DNA of 46,344 nucleotides from Planctomycetota bacterium (GTDB taxonomy: Bacteria > Planctomycetota > Planctomycetia > Pirellulales > PLA5). The notes beneath the pieces are model-generated. The model saw nothing but the letters and a program-made list of their open reading frames with translations, did no database searches and was not told the origin of the DNA. A program made the position numbers and the translations under genes. Positions 25,397-33,977 of the stretch are shown piece after piece; position 1 is the first letter of the stretch, and every line of letters begins with the position of its first letter. The stretch lies in the NCBI GenBank assembly GCA_003576845.1, contig QEVJ01000028.1, positions 1 to 46,344 of the forward strand. Direction: 5' to 3'.

Positions 25397-27748
25397 CTAC
25401 TGCGTGGCGACGTTACCCGCCGCTTTCTCGGCAGGCACGGCCGCAGTCTTGGCAACGCCGGCCTCCTCGAGCGCGTCGAGCACTTGTTGCTGCGAAAGCA
25501 AATCGCGGAGGATGATCGGCTTGTCGGGTTGGCCGGCCGGGTAGATGGCGAGCACCGGAATCGAATTGCTGCCGAGGGCGTTGAGTGTGGCTTTGATCTC
25601 GTCCGAGGGCTTGGTCCAGTCGGCGAGGAACGGCACGACCTCGTACTTCTTGACGGCTTCGAGCGTCTTTTTGGTATCCACGGCAAGCTTGAGGTTCGTC
25701 TTGCAGGTCAGGCACCAATCGGCGGTAAAGTCGACCATGACGATCTTGCCTTCCTTCTTCGCCTCTTCCACCGCGGCGACCGTAAACGGCTTCCACGGCA
25801 GGACCGGCTCTGCGGGGCGAAGCGCCGCGAAGGCGCCGCCGCCGAGAACGACCATGACGGCGATGCCCGTCGCCCAGCCGGCGGCCTTCTTGCCGAATTC
25901 GGCGGTGAGCGGCACGCGGCCGATCCACCAGCATCCGGCCCAAATCGCCATCAAGATGGCGAACGTTGGCACGAGATAGTTCTTGTCGATGAACGTGAAC
26001 AGGAACACGACCGTACCCAAGAGGACGAAGCCCATCGCTTGTTTGAACGTCTCCATCCACGCGCCCGGCTTGGGCAGGAAGCGCATCAACTGGGGCATGA
26101 CGCCGATGAGCAAATACGGCAGGGCCATGCCGAGGCCGATGCTGGCGAACACGAGATAGACGATGTACGCGGGCTTGTTGAGCGTGAAGCCGAACACGAA
26201 ACCCAAGAACGGACCGCTGCACGGCGTGGCCAAAACGGTGGTGAGAATGCCTTTGGCGAACGCGCCGGTCGCGCCTTCTTGTTGGGCGAGGTCGCCCGCG
26301 CGGCCGGATCCGACGAAGCCGGGAATCGGAATCTCCCACACGCCGAGAAAGCTCAGCGCCATGGCAAACACGAGTCCGGACAGGGCGACGTTGAACCAGG
26401 TGGACGTAAACTGCTCGCCCCAGCCCTTGTTGAGCACGACGGAGAGCGTTGCGAGGGCCAAGAAGACGAGCATCAATCCGGCGGTGTACCACAGGTTGAG
26501 CGCGAGGACGCGCTTGCGATCGTGGTGCGCTTGCTCGACGAACGACAGAATCTTCAGCCCGATCACCGGCAGTACGCACGGCATGAGATTCAAGATCAGC
26601 CCGCCGAGCAGGCTCGCGCCGATGACGGAGAGGAGCATTCTCGCGTCGAGCGGCGGCGTGGCGTACTTCGCGGCTTCGTCGGCGGCTTCGCCGTAGGTCG
26701 CTTTTTCGAACGTCGCGGGAACCTCGCCAGCGGCCGATTGCGATTGGATCGGCAACGAGAACGTAAACCGGGCCCCGGTCGGCTGGTTGCAGGTGGCTTT
26801 GCTCTTGCAGACTTGGAAGCCGATGATGCCGTCAATCAATTGCGTCTCGCCCACTTTCGCCGACTTAGGCACGGTGACGAACGTCGTGAACGTGATCGGG
26901 CCGTCGTAATGCGCCAGACCTTCGCCCGGGACGGTCGGCGAGCCGGCACTGGTCTTGTCGACGACGTAGCCGGGTGGCGCTTTCACCACGACGAGCGTCG
27001 GGTGGCTGCCGATCGCGTCCTTGTCCGGTGGGGTGGCCGACCATTCGTAGGCGTGCCAGAGAGCGGTCGGCTTGATCGTCAGACGCACGGGGACTTTATC
27101 GCCCGGCGCGGCGGCGGCGACGCCAAGGTGGCCGACGACAGTCGCGTCGTTGATCGTGATCTCGCCCGGCGTTTGGCTCGGCGTTTCGTATTTCGCCGCG
27201 AAGGGTAGCTTGAACTCGCGGCAGGCGCCGTCGTCTTCGCAGACCTGGCCTTCGACGACGCCTTCGACCGCGACCGATTCGGGCTTCACGCCGGCGTCGT
27301 AGGCGATGGGGGCGATCCAGGTTGCGGTGCCGCGGTGCTCTTCGATTTCGAGGCCGACCCAGATCTCCTTGTCGACGTGCATGTCGGGTTTGGTGCGGGC
27401 GACGAATTCGCCGGTGGCTTTGTAGCCTTTGCCGGTCGTCACTCTGATCGTAGTTTTCTTCGGCCCGCCGGGTTTTTGCGTGATCGAGTAGATATGCTGG
27501 CCCTGGGCGACTTCGGCGGTGATTTGGAGCGTTCCCCCGCCGGGTCCGCCGATAACTTTGGCCGAAACGGTCACGAAGTCGTTACCGGCGGTGGCGAGCC
27601 GGTCGAGCGGCGAGGCGGCAAAGCCGAGATCCAAGCCCGGCGGCGAATCGGCGTTTTGGGCGCGACTCGCGGCTGTAAAACACAAGACGGTCGCAAGGAT
27701 TGCCGTTGCCAACGGGGCGGAACGAACGGGGACGGCGCCGGAGAGCAT
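25397..27748 (-). CDS. DsbD-like thiol:disulfide reductase with duplicated N-terminal domains
   Basis: A 783-residue inner-membrane protein that should carry electrons from cytoplasmic thioredoxin to the periplasm. After a signal peptide (1-30) there are two DsbD-alpha-like domains in tandem, each with a Cys pair (QVCEDDGACREF and QVCKSKATCNQP). The membrane core follows with its two essential cysteines, Cys391 (LMPCVLPVIG) and Cys510 (ATPCSGPFLG), about eight helices, and a C-terminal thioredoxin domain with Cys679 and Cys682 (DWCLTCK). Single-domain DsbD has only one N-terminal domain. Possible partners are cytochrome maturation or protein quality control; the window does not show which. 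Confidence 0.88.
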   Translation of the reverse strand: MLSGAVPVRSAPLATAILATVLCFTAASRAQNADSPPGLDLGFAASPLDRLATAGNDFVTVSAKVIGGPGGGTLQITAEVAQGQHIYSITQKPGGPKKTTIRVTTGKGYKATGEFVARTKPDMHVDKEIWVGLEIEEHRGTATWIAPIAYDAGVKPESVAVEGVVEGQVCEDDGACREFKLPFAAKYETPSQTPGEITINDATVVGHLGVAAAAPGDKVPVRLTIKPTALWHAYEWSATPPDKDAIGSHPTLVVVKAPPGYVVDKTSAGSPTVPGEGLAHYDGPITFTTFVTVPKSAKVGETQLIDGIIGFQVCKSKATCNQPTGARFTFSLPIQSQSAAGEVPATFEKATYGEAADEAAKYATPPLDARMLLSVIGASLLGGLILNLMPCVLPVIGLKILSFVEQAHHDRKRVLALNLWYTAGLMLVFLALATLSVVLNKGWGEQFTSTWFNVALSGLVFAMALSFLGVWEIPIPGFVGSGRAGDLAQQEGATGAFAKGILTTVLATPCSGPFLGFVFGFTLNKPAYIVYLVFASIGLGMALPYLLIGVMPQLMRFLPKPGAWMETFKQAMGFVLLGTVVFLFTFIDKNYLVPTFAILMAIWAGCWWIGRVPLTAEFGKKAAGWATGIAVMVVLGGGAFAALRPAEPVLPWKPFTVAAVEEAKKEGKIVMVDFTADWCLTCKTNLKLAVDTKKTLEAVKKYEVVPFLADWTKPSDEIKATLNALGSNSIPVLAIYPAGQPDKPIILRDLLSQQQVLDALEEAGVAKTAAVPAEKAAGNVATQ

Positions 27749-28224
27749 GTCGGGGTCTCGTGGGGCAGGGTAGGCAGTGGAGAATGGGCAGTGGGCAGCT
27801 TTATTATTCGCGCTGTCTCGCCCAAGGGCACGTGGGCTGCGAGGCACTCGGTTCTATGATCGCCGGGCCTTTCCGACGGCGACTAGCTTATTGTGCTTGC
27901 CGGCCGATCACACTGTCAACGCAGACTTGGATGTCGCGATGCAAAGGACGATTGGTTGAAAAAGCAATGTCAGGCCGGCGCGGGCCGAGGCTCCCGGTAA
28001 TGGAAAGTCGTTTGCCGCTTGGCCTGACCTACGACTGGGGTTACTCGGGGCAGACTGGCGGAAATCCTGGCGGCTTTCGCGTTGAGGACCGGCAACAAGG
28101 ATTTTCCTGCGGGCTAAAAACTGCTTGAACCGATCAATGAATTTTGATAGGATGCAGCGGTCGACGCAACCGCGGGCGGGACTGCCGCTCGCGACTCCAC
28201 ACGGCTGCGCAAGGAGTGAACGCG
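27749..28224. other. 476-bp divergent intergenic region
   Basis: Between the DsbD-like gene and the DUF1501 gene. It holds G-rich words (GCAGTGGAGAATGGGCAGTG, 27774-27793), an inverted pair GTCAGGCC (27969-27976) and GGCCTGAC (28021-28028) 44 bp apart that resembles an interspersed element, and a probable promoter at 28125-28153. I see no gene. Confidence 0.5.
28125..28153 (+). promoter_or_regulatory. Probable promoter of the DUF1501 gene
   Basis: TTGAAC (28125-28130), a 17-bp spacer and TAGGAT (28148-28153), in a locally AT-rich stretch, 72 bp before the ATG. Each hexamer matches four of six consensus bases. Confidence 0.45.
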
Positions 28225-29568
28225 ATGCTCAACGTCCTCTCTCGTCAGGCGTCCGGGCCGTTTTGCGACGGGATGTCGCGGCGCGGGTTCATCAAGGTCG
28301 GCGGGCTGTTGTTCGGCGGGCTTTCGCTGCCGGAATTGCTGCGGGCGGAGTCGGCGGCGGGGATCCGCAATTCGCACAAGTCGTGCATCATGATCTTCCT
28401 GCCCGGCGGACCGCCGCACCAGGACATGTTCGATCTCAAGCCGGATGCCCCGGCGGAGATTCGAGGCGAATTCCGGCCGATTGGGACGAACGTTCCGGGC
28501 ATCGAGATTTGCGAGCTGTTTCCCGAGCTTGCGAAGCGGATGGACAAGTTTGCCATCATTCGGTCGATCGTTGGGGCGACCGGCGATCATTATGCCCATC
28601 AGTGCATGACGGGTCGGCCGCACCAGAACCAGCCGCCGGGCGGTTGGCCGTCGATCGGGGCGTGGGTATCGCGGCTCAAGGGGGCGGTTAATCCGGGCGT
28701 TCCGCCGTTCGTGAGTCTCGCGTACAAGTGTGCCCACGGTCCTTGGGGCGATCCGGGCGCGGCCGGTTTTCTTGGCGTGGCTCATTCGCCGTTCCGGTTG
28801 ATCGGCGGCAACTCCGACGAAATGGTCCTGCAGGGCATCACGCTCGAACGGCTCAAGAACCGTCAACAATTGCTCACGTCATTCGACACGTTCCGCCGCG
28901 AGGCCGACACGCGCGGGCTGATGGACGGCATCGACTCATTCAACCAGCAGGCGATCGGGATTCTGACGTCGTCGAAGCTGGCCGAAGCGCTCGACATCAA
29001 CCAGGAGAAGCCGGAAACCGTCGCCCGATACGGCAAGGGGATCATCCAGCCGCGCGACGACGGGGCGCCGCGGATGACGGAGAATTTTTTGATCGCCCGC
29101 CGGCTGGTCGAGGCGGGGGCGCGCGTGGTGACGCTGAATTTCTCGCGTTGGGACTGGCACGGCGGCAACTTCCGGCAGGGCCGCGAAGATATGCCGATGC
29201 TCGATAAGGCCGTGACGGCGCTGGTCGACGACTTGCACGAGCGCGGACTGGACAAGGATTGCACGGTCGTGGTCTGGGGCGAATTCGGCCGCACGCCACA
29301 GGTCAACAAGGACGCCGGCCGCGACCACTGGCCGCAGGTTTCTTGTGCGCTGCTCGCCTGCGGTGGCATGAAAACGGGCCAGGTCATCGGCAGCACGAAC
29401 CGGCTCGGCGAGCACGCCAAGGATCGGCCGGTGAAGTTCGGCGAAGTGCTGGCGACGGTTTACGAGAATATGGGGCTGATGCGGAACCAGGAGCGGATCT
29501 TCGACCTTCGTGGGCGGCCGCATGGGTTGGTGGACGAGGGCATCGAGCCGATGCGCGAGTTGATCTAG
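28225..29568 (+). CDS. DUF1501 protein with Tat signal
   Basis: A 447-residue exported protein of the DUF1501 family, which resembles the alkaline phosphatase/sulfatase fold and is amplified in planctomycetes. A twin-arginine signal (SRRGFIKVGG, about 18-27) targets it folded through the Tat system. Family features include MIFLPGGPPHQDMFDLKP, GRTPQVNKDAGRDHWP and a conserved C-terminal GLMRNQERIFDLRGRPH. The activity is not known for the family. AAGGAG lies 8 nt before the ATG. DUF1501 genes often pair with a cytochrome-containing DUF1549/DUF1553 gene; none is adjacent here. Confidence 0.9.
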   Translation: MLNVLSRQASGPFCDGMSRRGFIKVGGLLFGGLSLPELLRAESAAGIRNSHKSCIMIFLPGGPPHQDMFDLKPDAPAEIRGEFRPIGTNVPGIEICELFPELAKRMDKFAIIRSIVGATGDHYAHQCMTGRPHQNQPPGGWPSIGAWVSRLKGAVNPGVPPFVSLAYKCAHGPWGDPGAAGFLGVAHSPFRLIGGNSDEMVLQGITLERLKNRQQLLTSFDTFRREADTRGLMDGIDSFNQQAIGILTSSKLAEALDINQEKPETVARYGKGIIQPRDDGAPRMTENFLIARRLVEAGARVVTLNFSRWDWHGGNFRQGREDMPMLDKAVTALVDDLHERGLDKDCTVVVWGEFGRTPQVNKDAGRDHWPQVSCALLACGGMKTGQVIGSTNRLGEHAKDRPVKFGEVLATVYENMGLMRNQERIFDLRGRPHGLVDEGIEPMRELI

Positions 29569-29604
29569 CATAGGTCGGGCCGTTTGCCGCAACGAGGGGC
29601 GCTC

Positions 29605-29680
29605 CTGCTGGCTTTTCCAGCAGTGAGAATCGCCGCTTGGTGTTGTGCGACAAATCGCACTGCTGGACAAGCCAGCAGTG
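29605..29680. repeat. Pair of CTGCTGG/CCAGCAG palindromes, upstream of the membrane gene
   Basis: Copy 1: CTGCTGG (29605-29611) and CCAGCAG (29617-29623). Copy 2: CACTGCTGG (29658-29666) and CCAGCAGTG (29672-29680). Both have 5-nt loops. Two related copies lie at the other end of the gene. Confidence 0.7.
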
Positions 29681-29727
29681 GCACCCGGCGCACTCGACGA
29701 CCGATTGCATTCCGTAGAAGCGGACTC

Positions 29728-30540
29728 ATGTTCAACTTCGACGGCATATTGGATCGCCTGGTCAAAGGTTTGTCCGCCTATCCGGCAGTTCGAAGCAAGC
29801 TGCTTCGCTATTCGATACCGGTCTTTTTTCTTGCGGTACTGTTCTATCTTTTCTCGTATTTCAATCACGGATATGAAGTTCCAGAGCAGCTACGGATTGC
29901 ATTTCTAGCTGCAATGGCGATGTCGGCCCTTGCAGTATTGTTGTGCTTAGTTTCGTATCTCCTGGAGCTTCCAACTGAAGCAATAGAAGTTCAGGCGGAA
30001 TTGGCTCCGTTGCGCGTGGAGCGAGAGGCGATCCAACGTAGACTAGCGGCGCATGACGAGCCCGGAGACGTGCTGCAATCTATTCAACTCAGCCTCAATC
30101 AACTGAGTGAGTATTACACGATCAGTAAGGGGCAGGCTCGAGGCAGCTTTCGCGTCAGTGTCGCAGCAATGATCTTGGGATTCGTAACACTCATTGGCGG
30201 CGTCTGGCTTTTCTTCTTCCAATCCTCGGATACGAGGGTCGCAACTGTTGCCACATTATCCGCGATAGGTGGAGTTCTATCGCAATTCTTGGCCGCCTCG
30301 TACTTCTATCTTTACAGGACGACGATTGCCCAGATGAACTACTTTTATGACCGCCTAGTGTCCTTGCAGGACACAATGCTTTCGATCCGACTTTGCGAAG
30401 GGATCGACGACAAACCCCTTCAGTTGGCCCTGAAAGAGAAAATTGTCGTCGCACTATTGGCCCAGCAATCCCGTGCAGTGCCGTCTGCGACTGCTGGCTT
30501 GCCCAGCAGTGCAGAAGCCGCGAATGATCGACCATCGTAG
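29728..30540 (+). CDS. Four-helix membrane protein resembling the TRADD-N-associated two-TM domain
   Basis: A 270-residue membrane protein. Helices are predicted at about 30-46, 58-80, 145-166 and 172-197, with a charged cytoplasmic linker (85-120) before SLNQLSEYYTISKGQARGSF (122-141). That segment, the two helices after it and YRTTIAQMNYFYDRLVSLQD resemble, from memory, the TRADD-N-associated membrane domain first described in cyanobacterial conflict systems. There is no death-like or nuclease domain attached. The gene is visibly richer in A and T than its neighbours, and its C-terminal TAGLPSSAE is encoded by a palindromic repeat. I chose ATG 29728 because the longer frame upstream is made of those repeats. 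The ribosome-binding site is weak. The function is unknown. Confidence 0.7.
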   Translation: MFNFDGILDRLVKGLSAYPAVRSKLLRYSIPVFFLAVLFYLFSYFNHGYEVPEQLRIAFLAAMAMSALAVLLCLVSYLLELPTEAIEVQAELAPLRVEREAIQRRLAAHDEPGDVLQSIQLSLNQLSEYYTISKGQARGSFRVSVAAMILGFVTLIGGVWLFFFQSSDTRVATVATLSAIGGVLSQFLAASYFYLYRTTIAQMNYFYDRLVSLQDTMLSIRLCEGIDDKPLQLALKEKIVVALLAQQSRAVPSATAGLPSSAEAANDRPS

Positions 30541-30637
30541 GGAATCAGTTTCGACGCACCATTGTTGACGCCGTTCACGGACGCTTCGAGAATGGATCGC
30601 CGCACGGCGATTCGCAATGCTGGGCAAGCCAGCAGTG
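30490..30637. repeat. Pair of CTGCTGG/CCAGCAG palindromes, downstream side
   Basis: Copy 3, ACTGCTGG (30490-30497) and CCAGCAGT (30503-30510), lies inside the 3' coding end of the membrane gene. Copy 4, GCTGG (30619-30623) and CCAGC (30629-30633) followed by AGTG, is degenerate and intergenic. Loops are 5 nt. Confidence 0.6.
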
Positions 30638-30726
30638 GCAGACCGCAGCCGAACTGCGGCAGAATTGTCGACTTTGGCCGCGCCCCGCGATCGGTGGTAA
30701 AATGCAAGTGGCTCAAGGAGCTATTT

Positions 30727-30975
30727 ATGGACTACCAGTTCCCACCCGACGTTCTCGATCGCGTTAGAGTGCACATGGCGTCGGGGCGTTACGCCACGGA
30801 GGAAGAACTGTTTGCCGACGCGCTGTGCGCTCTTGATGGGATGAAGATGCAGCAAGAGCAACTTCGCAGCGGAATCCAGCAGCGCATTTGCAAGGCGGGG
30901 AAGAGGAACTCGGCTCCATTGGACCGGGAAGCCTTCAAGGCCGAGGCCCGTCGGCGATTCTCCGAGCAATCCTAG
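30727..30975 (+). CDS. ParD-like antitoxin, without an adjacent toxin
   Basis: An 82-residue protein. The opening DYQFPPDVLDRVRVHMASGRYATEEELFADALCALDGM matches the ribbon-helix-helix and linker of ParD-type antitoxins (given in two parts: FPPDVLDRVRVHMASGRY, then TEEELFADALCAL). The C-terminal third is charged and probably unfolded without its partner. A strong AAGGAG precedes ATG 30727. Antitoxins of this type are normally followed by a parE gene, but the next gene 15 bp later is a zinc-ribbon membrane protein, so this looks like an orphan antitoxin or regulator. Confidence 0.7.
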   Translation: MDYQFPPDVLDRVRVHMASGRYATEEELFADALCALDGMKMQQEQLRSGIQQRICKAGKRNSAPLDREAFKAEARRRFSEQS

Positions 30976-30990
30976 ATTCGCGTTGCGGTC

Positions 30991-31779
30991 ATGCCGGTTC
31001 GCTTTCGGTGTTACGGTTGTCAGCGGGTGCTCAATGCGCTTGAGCGGAAGATCGGCGAACGGGTGAATTGCCCTGGCTGCGGCACGTTGCTCGTTGTGCC
31101 GGAGGGGGATACGGTTCCGAGCCCGCCGGGCGTGCCGCTTGATTCTGAGGCGACGTCCTCAGCGGCTCGGGCGGACTTTGGCGAAAGCTGGGCGAGTTCC
31201 GGCGGGTTTCGCATCTCTCGGCGCGTGATCTACGCGCAGGCCGTGTTGCTGGCCATCGCCGCCGCGGGCTTTTTCGTCGCGGGTTACTTTATCGGGCGCG
31301 GCAAGGAGCCTGCCCCGAGCGGCGATAGCGGTTCGCGGACGATTGCGGTTACGGGGCATATTGAATTGGTCGGTCCGGGCGGGGCTTTCGTGCCGGATGC
31401 CGGCGCGGCGGTGTTGATCCTTCCGGCCGAGCGCAAGCCGCGGCGCGACGCGAAGATCGACGCGGCGGTGCTTGGCCCGCTGGCGGCGCTGCCCGCGGAG
31501 AACGATCTTGCGCTGGCGCACGTCGAGTCGCTCGGCGGCGCTTATGCGCGGACCGACGAGCGCGGCGACTTTCGGCTGTCGCTGCCGCAACGAGGGTCGT
31601 ATCGCGTGTTGGTGCTTTCCCGCGAGCCGGCGGGCGACGGGGAACCGAGCCGAGCGGACCTCGCGTTGGTCGGCGAGTATGTCGTCGATGCCCTGGGGCT
31701 CTTGGGGCCGCAACGATACCACTTGGCGACGGCGGACTTGGCCGATGGGAGCCGGTTCGAGCATAGGTTCTCCGAGTAG
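30991..31779 (+). CDS. Zinc-ribbon, single-TM hypothetical protein
   Basis: A 262-residue protein of unknown function. A small zinc ribbon at the N-terminus has Cys7, Cys10, Cys27 and Cys30 (FRCYGC and VNCPGC). A Pro/Ser linker leads to a single membrane helix at about 80-101 (AQAVLLAIAAAGFFVAGYF). The remaining 160 residues are outside or periplasmic and look beta-rich (TIAVTGHIELVGPGGAFVPD, RGDFRLSLPQRGSYRVLVLS), similar to carboxypeptidase-regulatory-like folds. This layout, a cytoplasmic ribbon plus an exported beta domain, is common in planctomycetes. The gene starts 15 bp after the antitoxin-like gene. Confidence 0.75.
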   Translation: MPVRFRCYGCQRVLNALERKIGERVNCPGCGTLLVVPEGDTVPSPPGVPLDSEATSSAARADFGESWASSGGFRISRRVIYAQAVLLAIAAAGFFVAGYFIGRGKEPAPSGDSGSRTIAVTGHIELVGPGGAFVPDAGAAVLILPAERKPRRDAKIDAAVLGPLAALPAENDLALAHVESLGGAYARTDERGDFRLSLPQRGSYRVLVLSREPAGDGEPSRADLALVGEYVVDALGLLGPQRYHLATADLADGSRFEHRFSE

Positions 31780-31816
31780 TGGTCCGTCAACGGGGATTTG
31801 ACAGGCGAACGGATTC

Positions 31817-31842
31817 GTAGGACGGATTTCAATCCGTCCTAC
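31817..31842. repeat. GTAGGACGGATT palindrome
   Basis: Perfect 12-bp arms GTAGGACGGATT (31817-31828) and AATCCGTCCTAC (31831-31842) with a 2-nt centre. It sits between the zinc-ribbon gene and mqnA. No T-run follows, so it resembles an interspersed palindrome more than a terminator. The rest of 31780-32017 holds no gene. Confidence 0.7.
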
Positions 31843-32017
31843 TGCGCCGTTAGCTGGCACTTGTCAATTTCACGTAGTCTGGGCACCAAGCGGCGGGTGC
31901 GGCCATTGTTGCGGGGCGGTCGGGGTTGCGGTTTCGAAGGTAGGGGAGTCATGGACACCCCCGCCGCCGGAACTTTATAATCGCGGCTTGTTTGCCGCGG
32001 TTGAGGACGTGTTTGAG

Positions 32018-32896
32018 ATGCCAAATCGCCAACCTTTGCGCCTGGGGGCCGTTAATTATCTCAACACGAAGCCGCTGGTCCACGGCCTGGGCGAGGCCGC
32101 GCTCGAGGAGAAGTCGCTCGGCGGCGGGTATCGGCTCTCGTTCGACTATCCGAGCCGGCTCGCCGACGATCTGGCCGCGGGTCGGCTCGATGTGGCGTTG
32201 ATTCCGTCGATCGAGTTCTTCCAGAACCCCGCCTACGCGATCGTCTCCGACGCCTGCATTGCCTGTCGGGGGCCGGTGCTGAGCGTCAAGCTGTTTAGCC
32301 GCGTGCCACTCGAATCGATCCGCACGCTGGCCCTCGACGAAGGCTCGCGGACGAGCGTCGCGCTGGTGCAAATCCTGCTGCGCGAGCGATTTGGGCTGGC
32401 TCCCGCGGTCGAATCGCTGCCGATCGGGGCCACGCTGGCCGACACCGCCGCCGATGCCGTGTTGCTCATCGGCGACCGGGCGATTCATTCGCCGCCCGGG
32501 CGCTTCGCGGCCGTGTGGGATTTGGGCGATCAATGGCGGCGCTGGTCGGGCTTGCCGTTCGTGTTTGCGATGTGGGTTGCGCGGCCCGGCGTGGACGAGC
32601 GGCAACTTGCCGAGCAGGCCGCGACGCTCGAAGCCGCGCGCGACCGGGGTCTGGCTTCGCTCGACGCGATCGCCGAGCGGGAGGCGCCACTGTTGGGCCT
32701 GACGATTCCGCAGTGCCTGGCGTACCTGCGCGACAACCTACACTTCACGCTCGGGCCGGAAGAGCGCCGCGGGCTCGAACGCTTCCGCCGACTGGCAGTC
32801 GACTTGGGCCTTGCGCCCAGCGATGCGAACTTGGGTTTCTTTTCGGCCGAAAACGATGCCGCCACCGACGATGTCCATTTCCAGCGTGCTCGATAA
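32018..32896 (+). CDS. mqnA: Chorismate dehydratase MqnA (futalosine pathway)
   Basis: Dehydrates chorismate to 3-enolpyruvoyl-benzoate, the first step of the futalosine route to menaquinone. The 292-residue protein has the MqnA opening LRLGAVNYLNTKPLVHGL (8-25), then RLADDLAAGRLDVALIPSIE, LALDEGSRTSVAL and DAVLLIGDRAI, all in the expected order. ATG 32018 is preferred; an in-frame TTG at 31988 would add ten residues. It overlaps mqnC by 26 bp, so they form an operon. Confidence 0.92.
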   Translation: MPNRQPLRLGAVNYLNTKPLVHGLGEAALEEKSLGGGYRLSFDYPSRLADDLAAGRLDVALIPSIEFFQNPAYAIVSDACIACRGPVLSVKLFSRVPLESIRTLALDEGSRTSVALVQILLRERFGLAPAVESLPIGATLADTAADAVLLIGDRAIHSPPGRFAAVWDLGDQWRRWSGLPFVFAMWVARPGVDERQLAEQAATLEAARDRGLASLDAIAEREAPLLGLTIPQCLAYLRDNLHFTLGPEERRGLERFRRLAVDLGLAPSDANLGFFSAENDAATDDVHFQRAR

Positions 32897-33977
32897 AGCC
32901 ACCGCGGGCGAGCGCCTTTCGCCCGAGGAAGGTCTTGCGCTTCTCGAAAGCCGGGATCTGGCCGCGCTGGGCCGGGCGGCCGACGAAGTCGCGCGTCGGC
33001 TGCATCCCGAGGACTACCGCACGTACAACATCGACCGCAACATCAACTACACGAATATTTGCACGGCGGTGTGCGATTTTTGCGCGTTCTATCGCCGGCC
33101 CAAGCATCCGGAAGGCTACGTTCTCGATCGGGCGGAGTTGCTCGACAAGGTTCGCGAGACGGTGGCGCTCGGCGGCGAGCAGATCTTGCTCCAAGGCGGA
33201 CTCCATCCGGACTACAAGCTCGAGTGGTACGAAGAGTTGCTCGCGGACATCAAGTCGCACTTTCCGCGGGTGAACATTCACGGGTTCAGCCCTCCGGAGA
33301 TTCACCACTTCACGAAGGTTTCGAAGCTTCCGCTGCGGACGGTGCTCGAACGGCTCAAAGCGGCCGGCTTGGGCAGCTTGCCCGGCGGCGGCGGCGAGAT
33401 TCTCGTCGATCGGGTCCGCCAGGAGATCACCCGCGGTAAGGTGCTGACCGACGATTGGCTCAACGTGCATCGCGTGTGGCACGAGTTGGGCGGGCGGAGC
33501 ACGGCGACGATGATGTTCGGGCACGTCGAAACGCTGGCCGAGCGGATCGAGCATCTGGAACGGCTACGGCAGCTTCAGGACGAAACGGGCGGCTTCACGG
33601 CGTATATCTGCTGGACGTTTCAGCCGGAGCACACGGACATGGCCCACGTGCCGAAGGCGGGCGCGTTCGAGTATCTCAAGACGCAGGCCGTCTCGCGGCT
33701 ATATCTCGACAACTTCGCGAACATCCAATCGAGCTGGGTCACGCAGGGCCTCAAGATCGGCCAGCTTGCGCTGCTGTATGGCGCGAACGACATGGGCAGC
33801 CTGATGATCGAGGAGAACGTCGTTGCTCAAGCCGGCACGGTGCATTACCTGACGCTAGACGAGATTCGCGGCGCCATCGCGGAGCTCGGCTACGTTCCTC
33901 GCCAGCGGAATGTGTTCTATGAACTCGTCGACGAACCGCCGGCCCGACCGTCGGTGGCGGAGCTGGTCGTTCTATAG
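32871..33977 (+). CDS. mqnC: Cyclic dehypoxanthine futalosine synthase MqnC (radical SAM)
   Basis: Radical-SAM enzyme of 368 residues in futalosine-dependent menaquinone synthesis. The [4Fe-4S] motif is Cys64, Cys68 and Cys71 (CTAVCDFCAF). INYTNIC before it and FYRRPKHPEGYVL after it are closer to MqnC than to the related MqnE, and LGGEQILLQGGLHPD and HSPPEI-like (GFSPPEIHHF) follow as in that family. MqnE remains a possible alternative. The start is ambiguous (ATG 32871 used, ATG 32856 possible). It overlaps mqnA by 26 bp. Confidence 0.88.
   Translation: MSISSVLDKATAGERLSPEEGLALLESRDLAALGRAADEVARRLHPEDYRTYNIDRNINYTNICTAVCDFCAFYRRPKHPEGYVLDRAELLDKVRETVALGGEQILLQGGLHPDYKLEWYEELLADIKSHFPRVNIHGFSPPEIHHFTKVSKLPLRTVLERLKAAGLGSLPGGGGEILVDRVRQEITRGKVLTDDWLNVHRVWHELGGRSTATMMFGHVETLAERIEHLERLRQLQDETGGFTAYICWTFQPEHTDMAHVPKAGAFEYLKTQAVSRLYLDNFANIQSSWVTQGLKIGQLALLYGANDMGSLMIEENVVAQAGTVHYLTLDEIRGAIAELGYVPRQRNVFYELVDEPPARPSVAELVVL

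Noticed and set aside
25484-27208. A 574-codon plus-strand frame opposite the DsbD-like gene
   Set aside because: Composition of an antisense GC-rich shadow (Arg, Gly, Glu, Asp, His); the minus-strand protein has all DsbD features.
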